From Methanosphaera sp. ISO3-F5 (GTDB taxonomy: Archaea > Methanobacteriota > Methanobacteria > Methanobacteriales > Methanobacteriaceae): a stretch of DNA of 44,715 nucleotides. This document shows positions 1-8,394 of this stretch, in pieces. The stretch covers positions 332,752-377,466 of the forward strand of contig NZ_CP118753.2 in assembly GCF_034480035.2 (NCBI RefSeq), given 5' to 3'. Numbering within the stretch: the stretch's first letter is position 1; each line of letters starts with the position of its first letter. A program made the position numbers and the translations under genes. The notes under the pieces were generated by a model. It saw only the letters and a list, made by a program, of their open reading frames with translations, searched no databases and was not told where the DNA came from.

Positions 1-160
1 GGTTAATATTTTTTCGAGTATTACTTTTTTTTCTCTTGAAACTAATTTATGCCAAGTCTCATTATTATTTTTTCAGCTTTAAAGTATATTAGCAATTTTC
101 TTCAAACATTAAAACTAGTGAATTGATTTAATATTAATAATTAATTAGGAGTTAAGTAGG

Positions 161-1333
161 ATGGATACTCATTATATTGAAGAGGGATTAGTAAAAATAG
201 AAGTACCGGATTTTGAAAAAGTTTCTGCTAAGGCACCAGTATTTTATAATCCTGTAATGGAATTGAATAGGGATATTTCTGTTGTGGTTTTGAATCAGTA
301 TCGGAAATCCTTGGATCATGACATTGTTATATTTGATGCTTTTGGTGGTACTGGTATTCGTGGGGCAAGATATTCTAAAGAAATACCTGGTGTAGAAAGG
401 GTTCTTGTAGGTGATGTAAATCCGTTGGCTGTTGAGATTGCTAAAAATAATATGAAATTAAATGGAATTACTAATGTTGATGTAGAAAAAAATGATGCTA
501 ATGTTCTGCTTCAGTCAAATAAGGGTCTTTTTGATGTAGTGGATATTGATCCTTTTGGTACTCCGTCAATGTTCACACAATCAACAGCAATTAACATACG
601 TCCTGGTGGTTTGATTTGTATTAGTGCAACAGATACTTCTGCTTTATGTGGAACTTACCATGATCCTTGTATCAGGAAATATGGTGCGGAACCTCAGAAA
701 ACGGAGTATTGTCATGAAAATGGTATAAGGATATTGTTGGCATTTATTGCTCGTAATTTGGCAGTTAACCAGAAGTATATGCATGTATTATTTTCTCATA
801 GTACTGAGCATTATATGAGAATTTATGCTACTGTAAAACGTGGGGGTAAAGCCACTAATAGGTCGTTAGAAAATATTGGGTTTATTGCTCATTGTCCTCA
901 TTGTTTGCATAGACAGTCATTTAAAGGTTATGTTCCTCCAGTAGAAGATACTTGTCCTGTGTGTGGTGAAAAATATGTTGTTGCTGGACCATTATGGTTA
1001 GGACATATATCTGATAAGGAGTTTATTAAAAATATGATTGAAACTACTGATGAATTACAATTAAACAAGAAAGAGGATTTGTTGAAACTGTTTAATCTAT
1101 GTTTGGATGAATCAGAGGGTCCTATAACTTTTTATGATATTCATAAAATTTGTAAATCTTTAAAAATTAGTTCTCCTAAAATGAATGATGTTATTGATGA
1201 GATACGTGATAGGGGATATTTTATTTCCAGAACTCATTTTAAATTGACTGGGATGAGAACTGATATGCCACTTGATGAATTGAAAGAATTAATTATTAAA
1301 ATTAAGGAAGAAAAATTGGGTAAGGAAGTGTGA
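161..1333 (+). CDS. trm1: tRNA (guanine26-N2)-dimethyltransferase Trm1
   Basis: This enzyme methylates G26 of tRNA twice, using S-adenosylmethionine, in the cytoplasm. The 390-residue length is normal for archaeal Trm1. The N-terminal Rossmann methyltransferase domain has the SAM-binding loop FDAFGGTGIRG near residue 58 and the motif DIDPFGTPSMF near residue 128. A C-terminal zinc ribbon is visible as CPHC and CPVC pairs near residues 245-273. The ATG follows a GGAG about ten bases upstream. The gene converges on the next one, and both stop codons lie inside one hairpin (1331-1357). Its codons are T-rich, unlike the A/C-rich highly expressed genes later in the window. Confidence 0.95.
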   Translation: MDTHYIEEGLVKIEVPDFEKVSAKAPVFYNPVMELNRDISVVVLNQYRKSLDHDIVIFDAFGGTGIRGARYSKEIPGVERVLVGDVNPLAVEIAKNNMKLNGITNVDVEKNDANVLLQSNKGLFDVVDIDPFGTPSMFTQSTAINIRPGGLICISATDTSALCGTYHDPCIRKYGAEPQKTEYCHENGIRILLAFIARNLAVNQKYMHVLFSHSTEHYMRIYATVKRGGKATNRSLENIGFIAHCPHCLHRQSFKGYVPPVEDTCPVCGEKYVVAGPLWLGHISDKEFIKNMIETTDELQLNKKEDLLKLFNLCLDESEGPITFYDIHKICKSLKISSPKMNDVIDEIRDRGYFISRTHFKLTGMRTDMPLDELKELIIKIKEEKLGKEV

Positions 1334-1357
1334 ATAGTATTATTATTTTACTATTCA
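1331..1357. terminator. Bidirectional terminator hairpin between convergent genes
   Basis: TGAATAGTA (1331-1339) is the perfect reverse complement of TACTATTCA (1349-1357), with a nine-base T-rich loop. The left arm contains the TGA stop of trm1 and the right arm contains the TAG stop of the minus-strand gene, so one structure serves both transcripts. Termination is inferred from position and shape. Confidence 0.6.
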
Positions 1358-2043
1358 TAGTTTAACATATTGTGTGTGTAATAGTATTGTAACTCGGATG
1401 CGTGTTCTATTTCGTATGCTCTGTATGGGTTGTTAAAGTATGGGAATATTGATCCTGTTGCTGCTCGCATTATTCCTCCGAAGTGTCCAAATTCTTTTGA
1501 ACATACTTGGTAATATAATGGGAATCCACATCCTGGATTGATGAAAATACTTCCTTCTCTAACAGTTCCATGCCAAACCATTGGTATTGGTCCTTGTTGT
1601 CCTTGTTGTTTGGCCATTTCTAAAACTCTTGCCCATGCATCTTCAAAACGATCATAGATTTCACCATCTACTTTGTAATCCCATTTATTGTCTGGAACTC
1701 CATTTATACCATAATCAAGTACTTGGTTCCAGTCAATGTCTACTTGTGCTCCTGCTGTATCCATGAATGCCATTTCTATAATATATACTTTTCCATTCAT
1801 GAAATTTCTATAATTTGAACTACCTGCATAGTGTAATACAATAGCACATTGTGAATTTCTTTCTTCTGCATATTGTGCTAAAAGATTTGCATGTACATGT
1901 TCTGGGTACATATCAGGATTTGCTATTTTTACAAATGCTAGTCTTCCTAGTGGTTCAATGTTTTCTGATGATGTGGATGTTGAAACATATAGTAAACCTA
2001 CTAATATGAGTATGACTACTATAAAAGCAATGTACCATTTCAT
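1351..2043 (-). CDS. Membrane-anchored extracytoplasmic protein of unknown function
   Basis: I do not recognise the family. The 230 residues begin with one hydrophobic helix (about residues 4-20) after MKW, followed by a soluble domain of about 200 residues. This looks like an uncleaved signal anchor with the domain outside the cell; there is no lipobox cysteine. The domain is rich in aromatic residues and has three cysteines (in NSQCAI, NPGCGF and YQVCSK) and several Tyr/Trp/His clusters. A strong ribosome site, GGGTGA, lies six bases before the ATG, so expression is likely. The gene is alone and converges on trm1. A binding or surface role is possible but unsupported. Confidence 0.75.
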   Translation of the reverse strand: MKWYIAFIVVILILVGLLYVSTSTSSENIEPLGRLAFVKIANPDMYPEHVHANLLAQYAEERNSQCAIVLHYAGSSNYRNFMNGKVYIIEMAFMDTAGAQVDIDWNQVLDYGINGVPDNKWDYKVDGEIYDRFEDAWARVLEMAKQQGQQGPIPMVWHGTVREGSIFINPGCGFPLYYQVCSKEFGHFGGIMRAATGSIFPYFNNPYRAYEIEHASELQYYYTHNMLNYE

Positions 2044-2400
2044 TAATTTTCACCCGATTTTTTTTTTGTTTTGAAAATCTTATTTATTTTTAATATTTGT
2101 TGGTTCATTTTTTAATATTTTTTTATTATTTTTTCGTTATATACTTTTTTTGTAATATGTTATTTTTATGTTGTGTTATTGGGTTATTTTGTTATATTTT
2201 TTTATTTTAATTTGATGTTTTTGATTATAAAGTGTATATATTTATTATAATTTTTTGTCTAAATGGGCTATTTTGTTCTTTTTAATATTTTTTGATAATA
2301 TTATTTATAATTTTTATCTATTTGTTGTGGTATTTTTTTTCATAATTATGTAAAAAATTATATAAAAAAATATTATTTTCTTTATTTATTACATAAATTT

Positions 2401-2415
2401 AAAAAGGTTTATATA
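2401..2415 (+). promoter_or_regulatory. Promoter of the Lrp-type regulator, in a 430-base spacer
   Basis: A purine-rich BRE (AAAAAGG) runs directly into the TATA box TTTATATA (2408-2415), placing the start near 2435-2440 and giving a leader of about 40 bases. The rest of the spacer, from 2044 to 2400, is very T-rich and I see no gene or clear structure in it. Confidence 0.7.
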
Positions 2416-2477
2416 CGATTAATCTTATAATAATAATATTTAACAATTAATTTAATACAAAAATGTTAGGGGATAAT

Positions 2478-2987
2478 ATGGCTCAAGAAATAACAGAATA
2501 CAATGTAGAACCTGAAAATATGGCTTTATCAATGGATTCATTAGATAAAAGCATTTTAGAATTATTAAGTGTCGATGGGAGGAAATCATATAGGAAAATT
2601 TCTAGAGATTTAGGGGTATCTGTAGGAACAATTCATAATAGGGTTGATAAGCTAACAAAATCAGGAATAATCAGTAAATTCGTACCAGTAATAGATCATG
2701 AAAAATTAGGATTTCATTTAACCGCAATTATTGGTATAGAAATAAAAGGTGGAACAGTATCTCATTTAATAGAAAAAGAAGAATTCAAGAACAACCTATT
2801 AGCCGTTTATGATGTAACAGGACAATTTGATGGAATAATAATAGCAAAATTCAGAAACACATTTGAATTAAACAAATTTATTAAATTATTATTAAAAGAA
2901 GAACACGTAACAAAAACATACACACAAACTGTCTTAAACATAGTTAAAGAAGAATTAAATTCATCCATGATAAACTTCGATGATTAA
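2478..2987 (+). CDS. Lrp/AsnC-family transcriptional regulator
   Basis: This is a DNA-binding regulator with an N-terminal winged helix-turn-helix (about residues 14-65, containing RKISRDLGVSVGTIHNRVDK) and a C-terminal RAM/ligand-binding domain (about 75-160). The 169-residue length fits the family. I prefer the ATG at 2478 over the one at 2463, because TAGGGGAT lies at the right distance before 2478 and covers the upstream codon. The gene has its own strong promoter and lies upstream of mptA and cofG, separated from them by 147 bases with another likely promoter. Control of those cofactor genes is only a guess. Such regulators usually also bind their own promoter. Confidence 0.9.
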   Translation: MAQEITEYNVEPENMALSMDSLDKSILELLSVDGRKSYRKISRDLGVSVGTIHNRVDKLTKSGIISKFVPVIDHEKLGFHLTAIIGIEIKGGTVSHLIEKEEFKNNLLAVYDVTGQFDGIIIAKFRNTFELNKFIKLLLKEEHVTKTYTQTVLNIVKEELNSSMINFDD

Positions 2988-3134
2988 TTCTAATTATTTT
3001 TTATTTTAAACTTTTCACTCAAAAATACTATTTTTATAAAAATTATTATTATACTAAATATTGAAATAAAATATTACACAATATAATAAATATTAATCAT
3101 ATTTTTTCGTAAATAATTAGGAGAGATTATTTTA

Positions 3135-4076
3135 ATGACTATAAAAGAATTTCCGGATACACAAGACAAAGAACCTAAAGCACCAATATCACTAACAAGA
3201 GTTGGAGTAACAGGTGTAAAAAAATTATTAAAAATAAACAGAGACAATAAAAGACCAATTATATTACTGCCGAAATTCAATGCTTTTGTTGATTTACCAA
3301 GCACACAAAAAGGAGTGCATATGTCAAGAAACCCTGAAGCAATAACAGAAATTATTGATGAATCAGCAAATCAGGGAGAAATTCATATAGAAACTATCTG
3401 TGCAAACTTAGTAAAAAGACTACTTGAAAAACATGAATATGCATTACGGGCTGAAACAGAAGCAAAAAGTGAATACATAATAAATAAATATTCTCCGGTT
3501 ACACGAAAAAAAACACAAGAAACAACTAATATTATAGCAAGAGCAATTGCAACAAAAGATGAAACAGGTAAAATTTCAGTTCGTAAAATGATAGGTGCTG
3601 AAGTAGTTGGTATGACAGTATGTCCATGTGCACAAGAATCAGTAGAACAGGCATCAAAAGAAAAACTATTACAATTTTTAGATGAAGAAACAACAGAAAA
3701 GGTTTTAGAAGCAGTTACTTTTGCATCTCATAATCAAAGGGGAATTGGAACTATATTATTGGAAGTATCCGAAAATCAAGATGTGAATGTGGATGATTTA
3801 ATAAAGATAATACAAGATTCTATGAGTTCTCCAGTATGTGAAATACTAAAACGACCTGATGAGAATAAAATTGTTATGAATGCTCATGAAAATCCCGTAT
3901 TTGTAGAAGATTGTGTAAGAAATATGGTTATGGGATTACTTGAAAAATATTCTGACTTACCTAATAATTCTATGGTAACAATAAAACAAGTTAATGAAGA
4001 AAGTATACATCAACATAATGCATATGCAGAAAAAGTTGCATCATTTGGTGAATTAAAAAATGAATTTAATATGTGA
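3135..4076 (+). CDS. mptA: GTP cyclohydrolase MptA (archaeal FolE2-type)
   Basis: MptA converts GTP to 7,8-dihydroneopterin 2',3'-cyclic phosphate, the first step of tetrahydromethanopterin synthesis, and is an Fe(II)-dependent member of the GTP cyclohydrolase IB family. The 313-residue length is typical. Visible motifs are KGVHMSRN (His62) and GMTVCPCAQE (Cys163/Cys165), the metal and active-site region of the family, and a late His in the HNAYAEK segment. AGGAGAGA precedes the ATG. The next gene starts nine bases after the stop, behind its own GGAG, and cofG follows, so the three probably form a cofactor operon. Confidence 0.93.
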   Translation: MTIKEFPDTQDKEPKAPISLTRVGVTGVKKLLKINRDNKRPIILLPKFNAFVDLPSTQKGVHMSRNPEAITEIIDESANQGEIHIETICANLVKRLLEKHEYALRAETEAKSEYIINKYSPVTRKKTQETTNIIARAIATKDETGKISVRKMIGAEVVGMTVCPCAQESVEQASKEKLLQFLDEETTEKVLEAVTFASHNQRGIGTILLEVSENQDVNVDDLIKIIQDSMSSPVCEILKRPDENKIVMNAHENPVFVEDCVRNMVMGLLEKYSDLPNNSMVTIKQVNEESIHQHNAYAEKVASFGELKNEFNM

Positions 4077-4085
4077 GGAGATAAA

Positions 4086-4526
4086 ATGGAAGTAATGCAA
4101 ATGTCAAGACCAATAATGGAGTATTTAGATGCTTTTGAAGGATGTAAACCTGTAGTTCATAGTACCGAATCTATGATTATTAGAGGTAAAACTCATAACA
4201 AATTTGAAAAAGATGAAATGTTACCTAAACTATTAGAAATGTTTGAACACTTTAAAATTAAAAACATAGAAAAAGAATCCAATAAAGCAAGAGAAATAAC
4301 GGATAAGGTTGATGGAATATTCAGAAAGACAGAAGAAGTTTATGATGAATCCAATGGATTAGAAGGTATTGAAAAAATTAAACAAGTATTTGAATCAACA
4401 GGGTTTAATGCTGAATATGTTATTGGACAAATAGAAAATTTAGCAGTATATGTAGTATTATATACAGATAAATCCGGTTTTGGACCAATGTTTGTTGAAA
4501 CAATGATTCTTCGATTAGTTGAATAA
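4086..4526 (+). CDS. Conserved-looking protein of unknown function between mptA and cofG
   Basis: I cannot name this 146-residue protein with confidence. It is soluble, rich in Glu and Lys, and has no signal peptide, membrane helix or recognisable catalytic motif; its two halves appear to be alternating helices with a hydrophobic C-terminal strand region (AVYVVLYTDKSGFG). GGAGATAAA before the ATG overlaps the end of mptA, and cofG begins 37 bases after the stop, which argues for co-transcription with two cofactor-synthesis genes. A role in pterin or F420 metabolism is suggested by position only. Confidence 0.75.
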   Translation: MEVMQMSRPIMEYLDAFEGCKPVVHSTESMIIRGKTHNKFEKDEMLPKLLEMFEHFKIKNIEKESNKAREITDKVDGIFRKTEEVYDESNGLEGIEKIKQVFESTGFNAEYVIGQIENLAVYVVLYTDKSGFGPMFVETMILRLVE

Positions 4527-4563
4527 GAAGAGAATCATACTCTATTTTTTTTAGGTGATGTTT

Positions 4564-5658
4564 ATGTATAATAATATTTCAAAAGCAGAAGCAAAACAAT
4601 TATTATCTTCAGACTTAAACACCTACCTTGATTGTATAAAATATTTAAATCAAAACAAACAAAGCAACCAAATTACTTATTCTAAAAATATTTTCCTACC
4701 CCTAACACACATATGTCAAAATAATTGTGGGTACTGTACATTCAAACAAGATGCAGATGAGGCAGAATTTATACTGATGAATAAAGAAACAGTAATGAAC
4801 AACCTGCAAAAAGCAAAAAAACATGGATGTACAGAAGCATTATTCACGTTCGGTGAATCAGCAGACAAAAATGAAATAGTAAAAAATACACTAAACAATT
4901 ATGGCTATGAATCAATGGTAGATTATGTTTACAATCTATCCGAAGAAGCATTAGAAAAATATGAAATATTACCCCACACAAACATGGGCATAATAAAACG
5001 AAAAGAATTAAAACAATTATCCCAAGTAAATGCATCAATGGGATTAATGTTAGAAACAACAAACAAACAATTAATGAAAACCATAGTTCATAAAGACAGC
5101 CCAGGTAAAAATCCGGCAAAACGATTAAAATACATCGAAAATGCAGGTAAAGAAAAAATACCATTCACAACAGGATTACTTATAGGAATAGGAGAAACAA
5201 CTGATGATCATATAGACTCATTATTTGAAATACGAAAATTACATGACAAATACAATCACATCCAAGAAATAATACTTCAAAATTTCACACCAAAGGAAAA
5301 CATTCCAATGGCAAATTATCCTGAGCCTTCAGTAATCGAATTATTAAAATTAACAGTACTCTCTGCAATAATGTTTCCTGATGTAAGTATTCAAATACCA
5401 CCAAACTTAAATCATGATTTAATAAATTTCTTTGTACTATGCGGAGCAAATGATTTAGGAGGAATATCACCAATAACAATTGATTATGTGAATCCTGAAA
5501 ATGAATGGCCAAAAATAGCAGAATTAAAAAATAGTTTAAACAACATCAACCACACAGTTAAAGAAAGATTACCAGTTTATGAAAAATTCATAAATAAAAA
5601 ATATTTAAAAGAAAAAGTATATGAAAAAACAGTAAAACTACAAAGACAAATTAATTAA
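4564..5658 (+). CDS. cofG: 7,8-didemethyl-8-hydroxy-5-deazariboflavin synthase subunit CofG
   Basis: CofG is the radical SAM subunit that works with CofH to build the deazaflavin ring (F0) of coenzyme F420. From the ATG at 4564 the protein has 364 residues and the cluster motif C51-x3-C55-x2-C58 (HICQNNCGYC), followed by a TIM barrel. I chose 4564 because AGGTGA lies exactly five bases upstream; the GTG at 4555 and ATG at 4558 lie inside that ribosome site. No cofH is visible nearby. The 3' end overlaps the convergent taw2 gene by eight bases. Confidence 0.92.
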   Translation: MYNNISKAEAKQLLSSDLNTYLDCIKYLNQNKQSNQITYSKNIFLPLTHICQNNCGYCTFKQDADEAEFILMNKETVMNNLQKAKKHGCTEALFTFGESADKNEIVKNTLNNYGYESMVDYVYNLSEEALEKYEILPHTNMGIIKRKELKQLSQVNASMGLMLETTNKQLMKTIVHKDSPGKNPAKRLKYIENAGKEKIPFTTGLLIGIGETTDDHIDSLFEIRKLHDKYNHIQEIILQNFTPKENIPMANYPEPSVIELLKLTVLSAIMFPDVSIQIPPNLNHDLINFFVLCGANDLGGISPITIDYVNPENEWPKIAELKNSLNNINHTVKERLPVYEKFINKKYLKEKVYEKTVKLQRQIN

Positions 5659-6382
5659 TCTTAATATCAACAACAGTATGATAAACACCAGGGGAATACT
5701 TCTTAATACTCCTCTTATTCAAAACTTCAATAGTTCTACCAACTTTTTCAGCAGCTTCTCGCACTCTATTAACGGGACGTTCAAACAATATAGGTTCAGG
5801 AGTAGATTCATGGTAATGAATAATTCCACCTTCCTTAATGTATTGCATAGCACTATCTAAGTAATGATGAGTCCCACCAATATAACCCATCATAATTCTA
5901 TCAGCTACATGATTAAAATCTTGTTCACCACAGTCTCCAAGAATAGGTTCAACAATATCCTCCACATGATTAAGCTTAACATTTTCACATAAAAAATTAT
6001 AAGAAACCGGATTAATCTCAATAGCAAAAATTTTTTTAGGCTTAGAATGGACAGCCATAGGGATAGTGAAATAACCAATACCTGCAAACATATCCACAAT
6101 CACTTCATCATTTTCAGGTAATTTACTCATTCTTAAGCGTTCACCAGTATTTCCCTTAGACCACATAACCTTAGCAACATCAATTTTAAATTTACAATAA
6201 TTCTCTTTATGAACAGTTTCAGTAGAATTACCATAAATCATTTCAACTGTGGGTTCTCTTTTTTGACCGTGTATAGTTCCTAATTTCACAATATTATTAA
6301 TATAAGGCAACTTTATAATTTCATCAATATCCTCTGGTTCCTTTTTAACAACTAATATGTCACCAATAATTTTTCCCTTCAT
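5651..6382 (-). CDS. taw2: tRNA(Phe) wybutosine-pathway aminocarboxypropyltransferase Taw2
   Basis: Taw2 transfers the aminocarboxypropyl group of S-adenosylmethionine onto the C7 of 4-demethylwyosine at position 37 of tRNA(Phe). The 243 residues contain a class I Rossmann SAM site (VDMFAGIGYFTIPMA, near residue 95) and MGYIGGTHHYL near residue 164. That segment fits Taw2 better than the related Trm5, which has an NLP motif there. Archaeal Taw2 proteins are of similar length. The gene is ten bases downstream of mmp10 on the same strand, so the two are probably co-transcribed, although they modify different targets. Trm5 is the main alternative. Confidence 0.85.
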   Translation of the reverse strand: MKGKIIGDILVVKKEPEDIDEIIKLPYINNIVKLGTIHGQKREPTVEMIYGNSTETVHKENYCKFKIDVAKVMWSKGNTGERLRMSKLPENDEVIVDMFAGIGYFTIPMAVHSKPKKIFAIEINPVSYNFLCENVKLNHVEDIVEPILGDCGEQDFNHVADRIMMGYIGGTHHYLDSAMQYIKEGGIIHYHESTPEPILFERPVNRVREAAEKVGRTIEVLNKRSIKKYSPGVYHTVVDIKIN

Positions 6383-6392
6383 GATGAACCCT

Positions 6393-7634
6393 CTAAAACT
6401 TAACTCCCATATAATTAATTAATTCAATTAAATCTTCAAAAGCATACAACTCTTGTTTTAAAACATCCTTCTTAGTTAATGTTCCACTCATTTCACCATC
6501 AGCTGTTAATAAATCAGGACCTCTATGAATCAACCGGAATTTACCGTCGCTACGAAATATCTCTTCTGCAACCATATCATGAACAAAACATCGTCCAGGG
6601 ATAATCACAGTATCCTTCACTTCATCTAAATCTATTTGTCTCAAATCCTCTTCTGTTATCAGACAAGCAATTTCTTGTTCTGTAGCAACAACATTAACAT
6701 GCTCGGAAGCACCTAAATTATCAATTATTTTACTGATATATTTGGCAGAAATTTTACTAGTTATAATAGTTGCTTCTGCTTTAATAGGAGTTAGTATTTC
6801 AAGATACTCCTTATTTTTATCTTTGGATAATGCATAAGGACTATCAGTTTCAGGATCACATACTGGAGTTCCAGTTACTCTTAAATTATATTCTTTTGAT
6901 GTGTCAATAACAAGTTGTTCAAATTCATCCAATGCTTGTTGGCCAATACCTGGAATAATAGGTTCATCATTTAATATTAAACCCTGGTTACGATTATTTG
7001 CGAATCTCATTAAAATAAGCGCTTTAGCACCCCATGATTCTAAATCTTCACAGGTACGAGCCAATTCCTCACCATCATTAACTCCGGGGATAATGATTGA
7101 AGCAGCATGAACATCACATGATTCACAAAAACGTTTAAGTGCACTTACTGAAGCTTCAGGTGTGGGATCGTTCATCCATTCTCTTCGTAACTTAGGATCT
7201 GTTGAAAAAGCAGTGTATGTTGTTTCAATAACTCCATTATTTATTAATTTATCCACTATTTGTGGATCATCAATACCTTTTCCACTAGTATATCCTAAAT
7301 GTATGGGCAGTCCTAAATCATTAATTCCTGAAGTTAAATTCAGTAAATCAGGATAACAACTTACATCACCATCACCAGTAATATTTACCATAGTATTTTG
7401 TGGAATTTGTGTCTGGAAAATGTTGGTTTGTAATGAAGCTAATACTTGGTATGCAGGAAAATAGTCACGAGTCATGTTAGTATCGGTTGTACAATGAGGG
7501 CAGCCCACTTGTCCTGGTGGGCAATGTTTACAACCAAGTATTTTGGTCTCTTTAACATTTTTGAAATAACAATATTTGCAAAAGCCTCTACAATTTTTTC
7601 CAGGTATTCCACCTACATCCGCCATAATTTGCAT
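6393..7634 (-). CDS. mmp10: McrA arginine methyltransferase Mmp10 (B12-dependent radical SAM)
   Basis: Mmp10 (methanogenesis marker 10) methylates one arginine in the active site of methyl-coenzyme M reductase, using a radical SAM cluster and cobalamin. The N-terminus has C15-x3-C19-x2-C22 (CRGFCKYC) and then four more cysteines (C35, C38, C45, C48), which is the extra Fe-S ligand set of the family. The 413-residue length is usual. Two starts are possible, ATG at 7634 or ATG at 7625 (MADVGG, a common family start); neither has a strong ribosome site. The gene diverges from mcrC-mtr. Its target arginine is present in the McrA encoded at 26856-28514. Confidence 0.93.
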   Translation of the reverse strand: MQIMADVGGIPGKNCRGFCKYCYFKNVKETKILGCKHCPPGQVGCPHCTTDTNMTRDYFPAYQVLASLQTNIFQTQIPQNTMVNITGDGDVSCYPDLLNLTSGINDLGLPIHLGYTSGKGIDDPQIVDKLINNGVIETTYTAFSTDPKLRREWMNDPTPEASVSALKRFCESCDVHAASIIIPGVNDGEELARTCEDLESWGAKALILMRFANNRNQGLILNDEPIIPGIGQQALDEFEQLVIDTSKEYNLRVTGTPVCDPETDSPYALSKDKNKEYLEILTPIKAEATIITSKISAKYISKIIDNLGASEHVNVVATEQEIACLITEEDLRQIDLDEVKDTVIIPGRCFVHDMVAEEIFRSDGKFRLIHRGPDLLTADGEMSGTLTKKDVLKQELYAFEDLIELINYMGVKF

Positions 7635-7705
7635 AAGTAATTATTTCTTTATTATATTTTTTAATATTATCGTATGATTAACTGGGAACAAATTATTATT
7701 GAAAA

Positions 7706-7755
7706 AAGATATAACTTAAGTAAATCAGATAAGTTATTATTAAGAAATATCTGAT
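7706..7755 (+). promoter_or_regulatory. mcrC-mtr promoter with an inverted repeat around the start site
   Basis: An A-rich BRE-like stretch leads into a TATA-like GATATAAC (7708-7715), which would place transcription start near 7738. ATCAGATA (7724-7731) and TATCTGAT (7748-7755) are perfect inverted copies 16 bases apart and centred on that point. This is either an operator or a leader hairpin. The ribosome site AAGGTAGTG precedes mcrC. Confidence 0.5.
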
Positions 7756-7780
7756 ATAATATTTTTAAGGTAGTGTAATT

Positions 7781-8383
7781 ATGATAGGGAAAAGTACTCA
7801 TATCGTAGATTGTAGAGAAACCAGAGGAATAGGTGAAGGGGGAGGAATAGCACAAAGAGGTACATATGCTCAGTGTGGTGATGAATTATTGGCAGTAGCT
7901 ATGTCACCAGGACGAAGACATATTACAAAACCTGTTTGTGAAATAACTTTCGCTTTAAGGGAAGCAAACATTCAGACAAGTACATTAGTATTAAATGCTG
8001 GTTCTGGTGTACCTAAAGACACACCATCTGGTGGAGGTCAAGGTTTATTTGGTGTAACACCGAAGGAAATTTCACAAATGAACAGACATCAAGTAGTTTT
8101 AATACATTTTGGTGGAGTGAAAAATCATATAATTCATAAAGCTAAACATGTTCTAAAAAATATTAATAAACCTGTAATAATAATCGCACAGTACCCTGTG
8201 GATTACGAAGATTTTGCAAGAATTGGTGTTAAAACGAAAGCTGTGATGCCCGAAAAACCAGAAACTAAGGGAACGATTGTTGAATTAATTACTGATGTAA
8301 TTCGTGGTGAAACTTGTACACAAAGCAAATTGGATGAAATCATAGACAAAGTAGAAAATACTATTCACACTTATGGTAACTAA
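7781..8383 (+). CDS. mcrC: Methyl-coenzyme M reductase operon protein C
   Basis: McrC is not a subunit of the reductase. It has been linked to the ATP-dependent activation complex that reduces the nickel of coenzyme F430. The 200 residues match the family along their length, with [16 protein letters not shown] at the N-terminus, [16 protein letters not shown] near residue 45 and the cysteine near the end of the RGETC segment. In other Methanobacteriales this gene sits inside mcrBDCGA, just upstream of mtr. Here it stands alone, 11 bases before mtrE, while mcrBDGA lies 16 kb away. It is probably the first gene of the mtr transcript. Confidence 0.92.
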   Translation: MIGKSTHIVDCRETRGIGEGGGIAQRGTYAQCGDELLAVAMSPGRRHITKPVCEITFALREANIQTSTLVLNAGSGVPKDTPSGGGQGLFGVTPKEISQMNRHQVVLIHFGGVKNHIIHKAKHVLKNINKPVIIIAQYPVDYEDFARIGVKTKAVMPEKPETKGTIVELITDVIRGETCTQSKLDEIIDKVENTIHTYGN

Positions 8384-8394
8384 CTTGGGATATT

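Noticed and set aside
1-160. Possible end of another gene left of trm1.
   Set aside because: Stops occur in all frames and composition is that of a spacer; only the trm1 leader with GGAG is supported.
3074-3304. Minus-strand 76-codon frame across the mptA start.
   Set aside because: Overlaps the promoter and first 170 bases of mptA, which is certain; no homology pattern.
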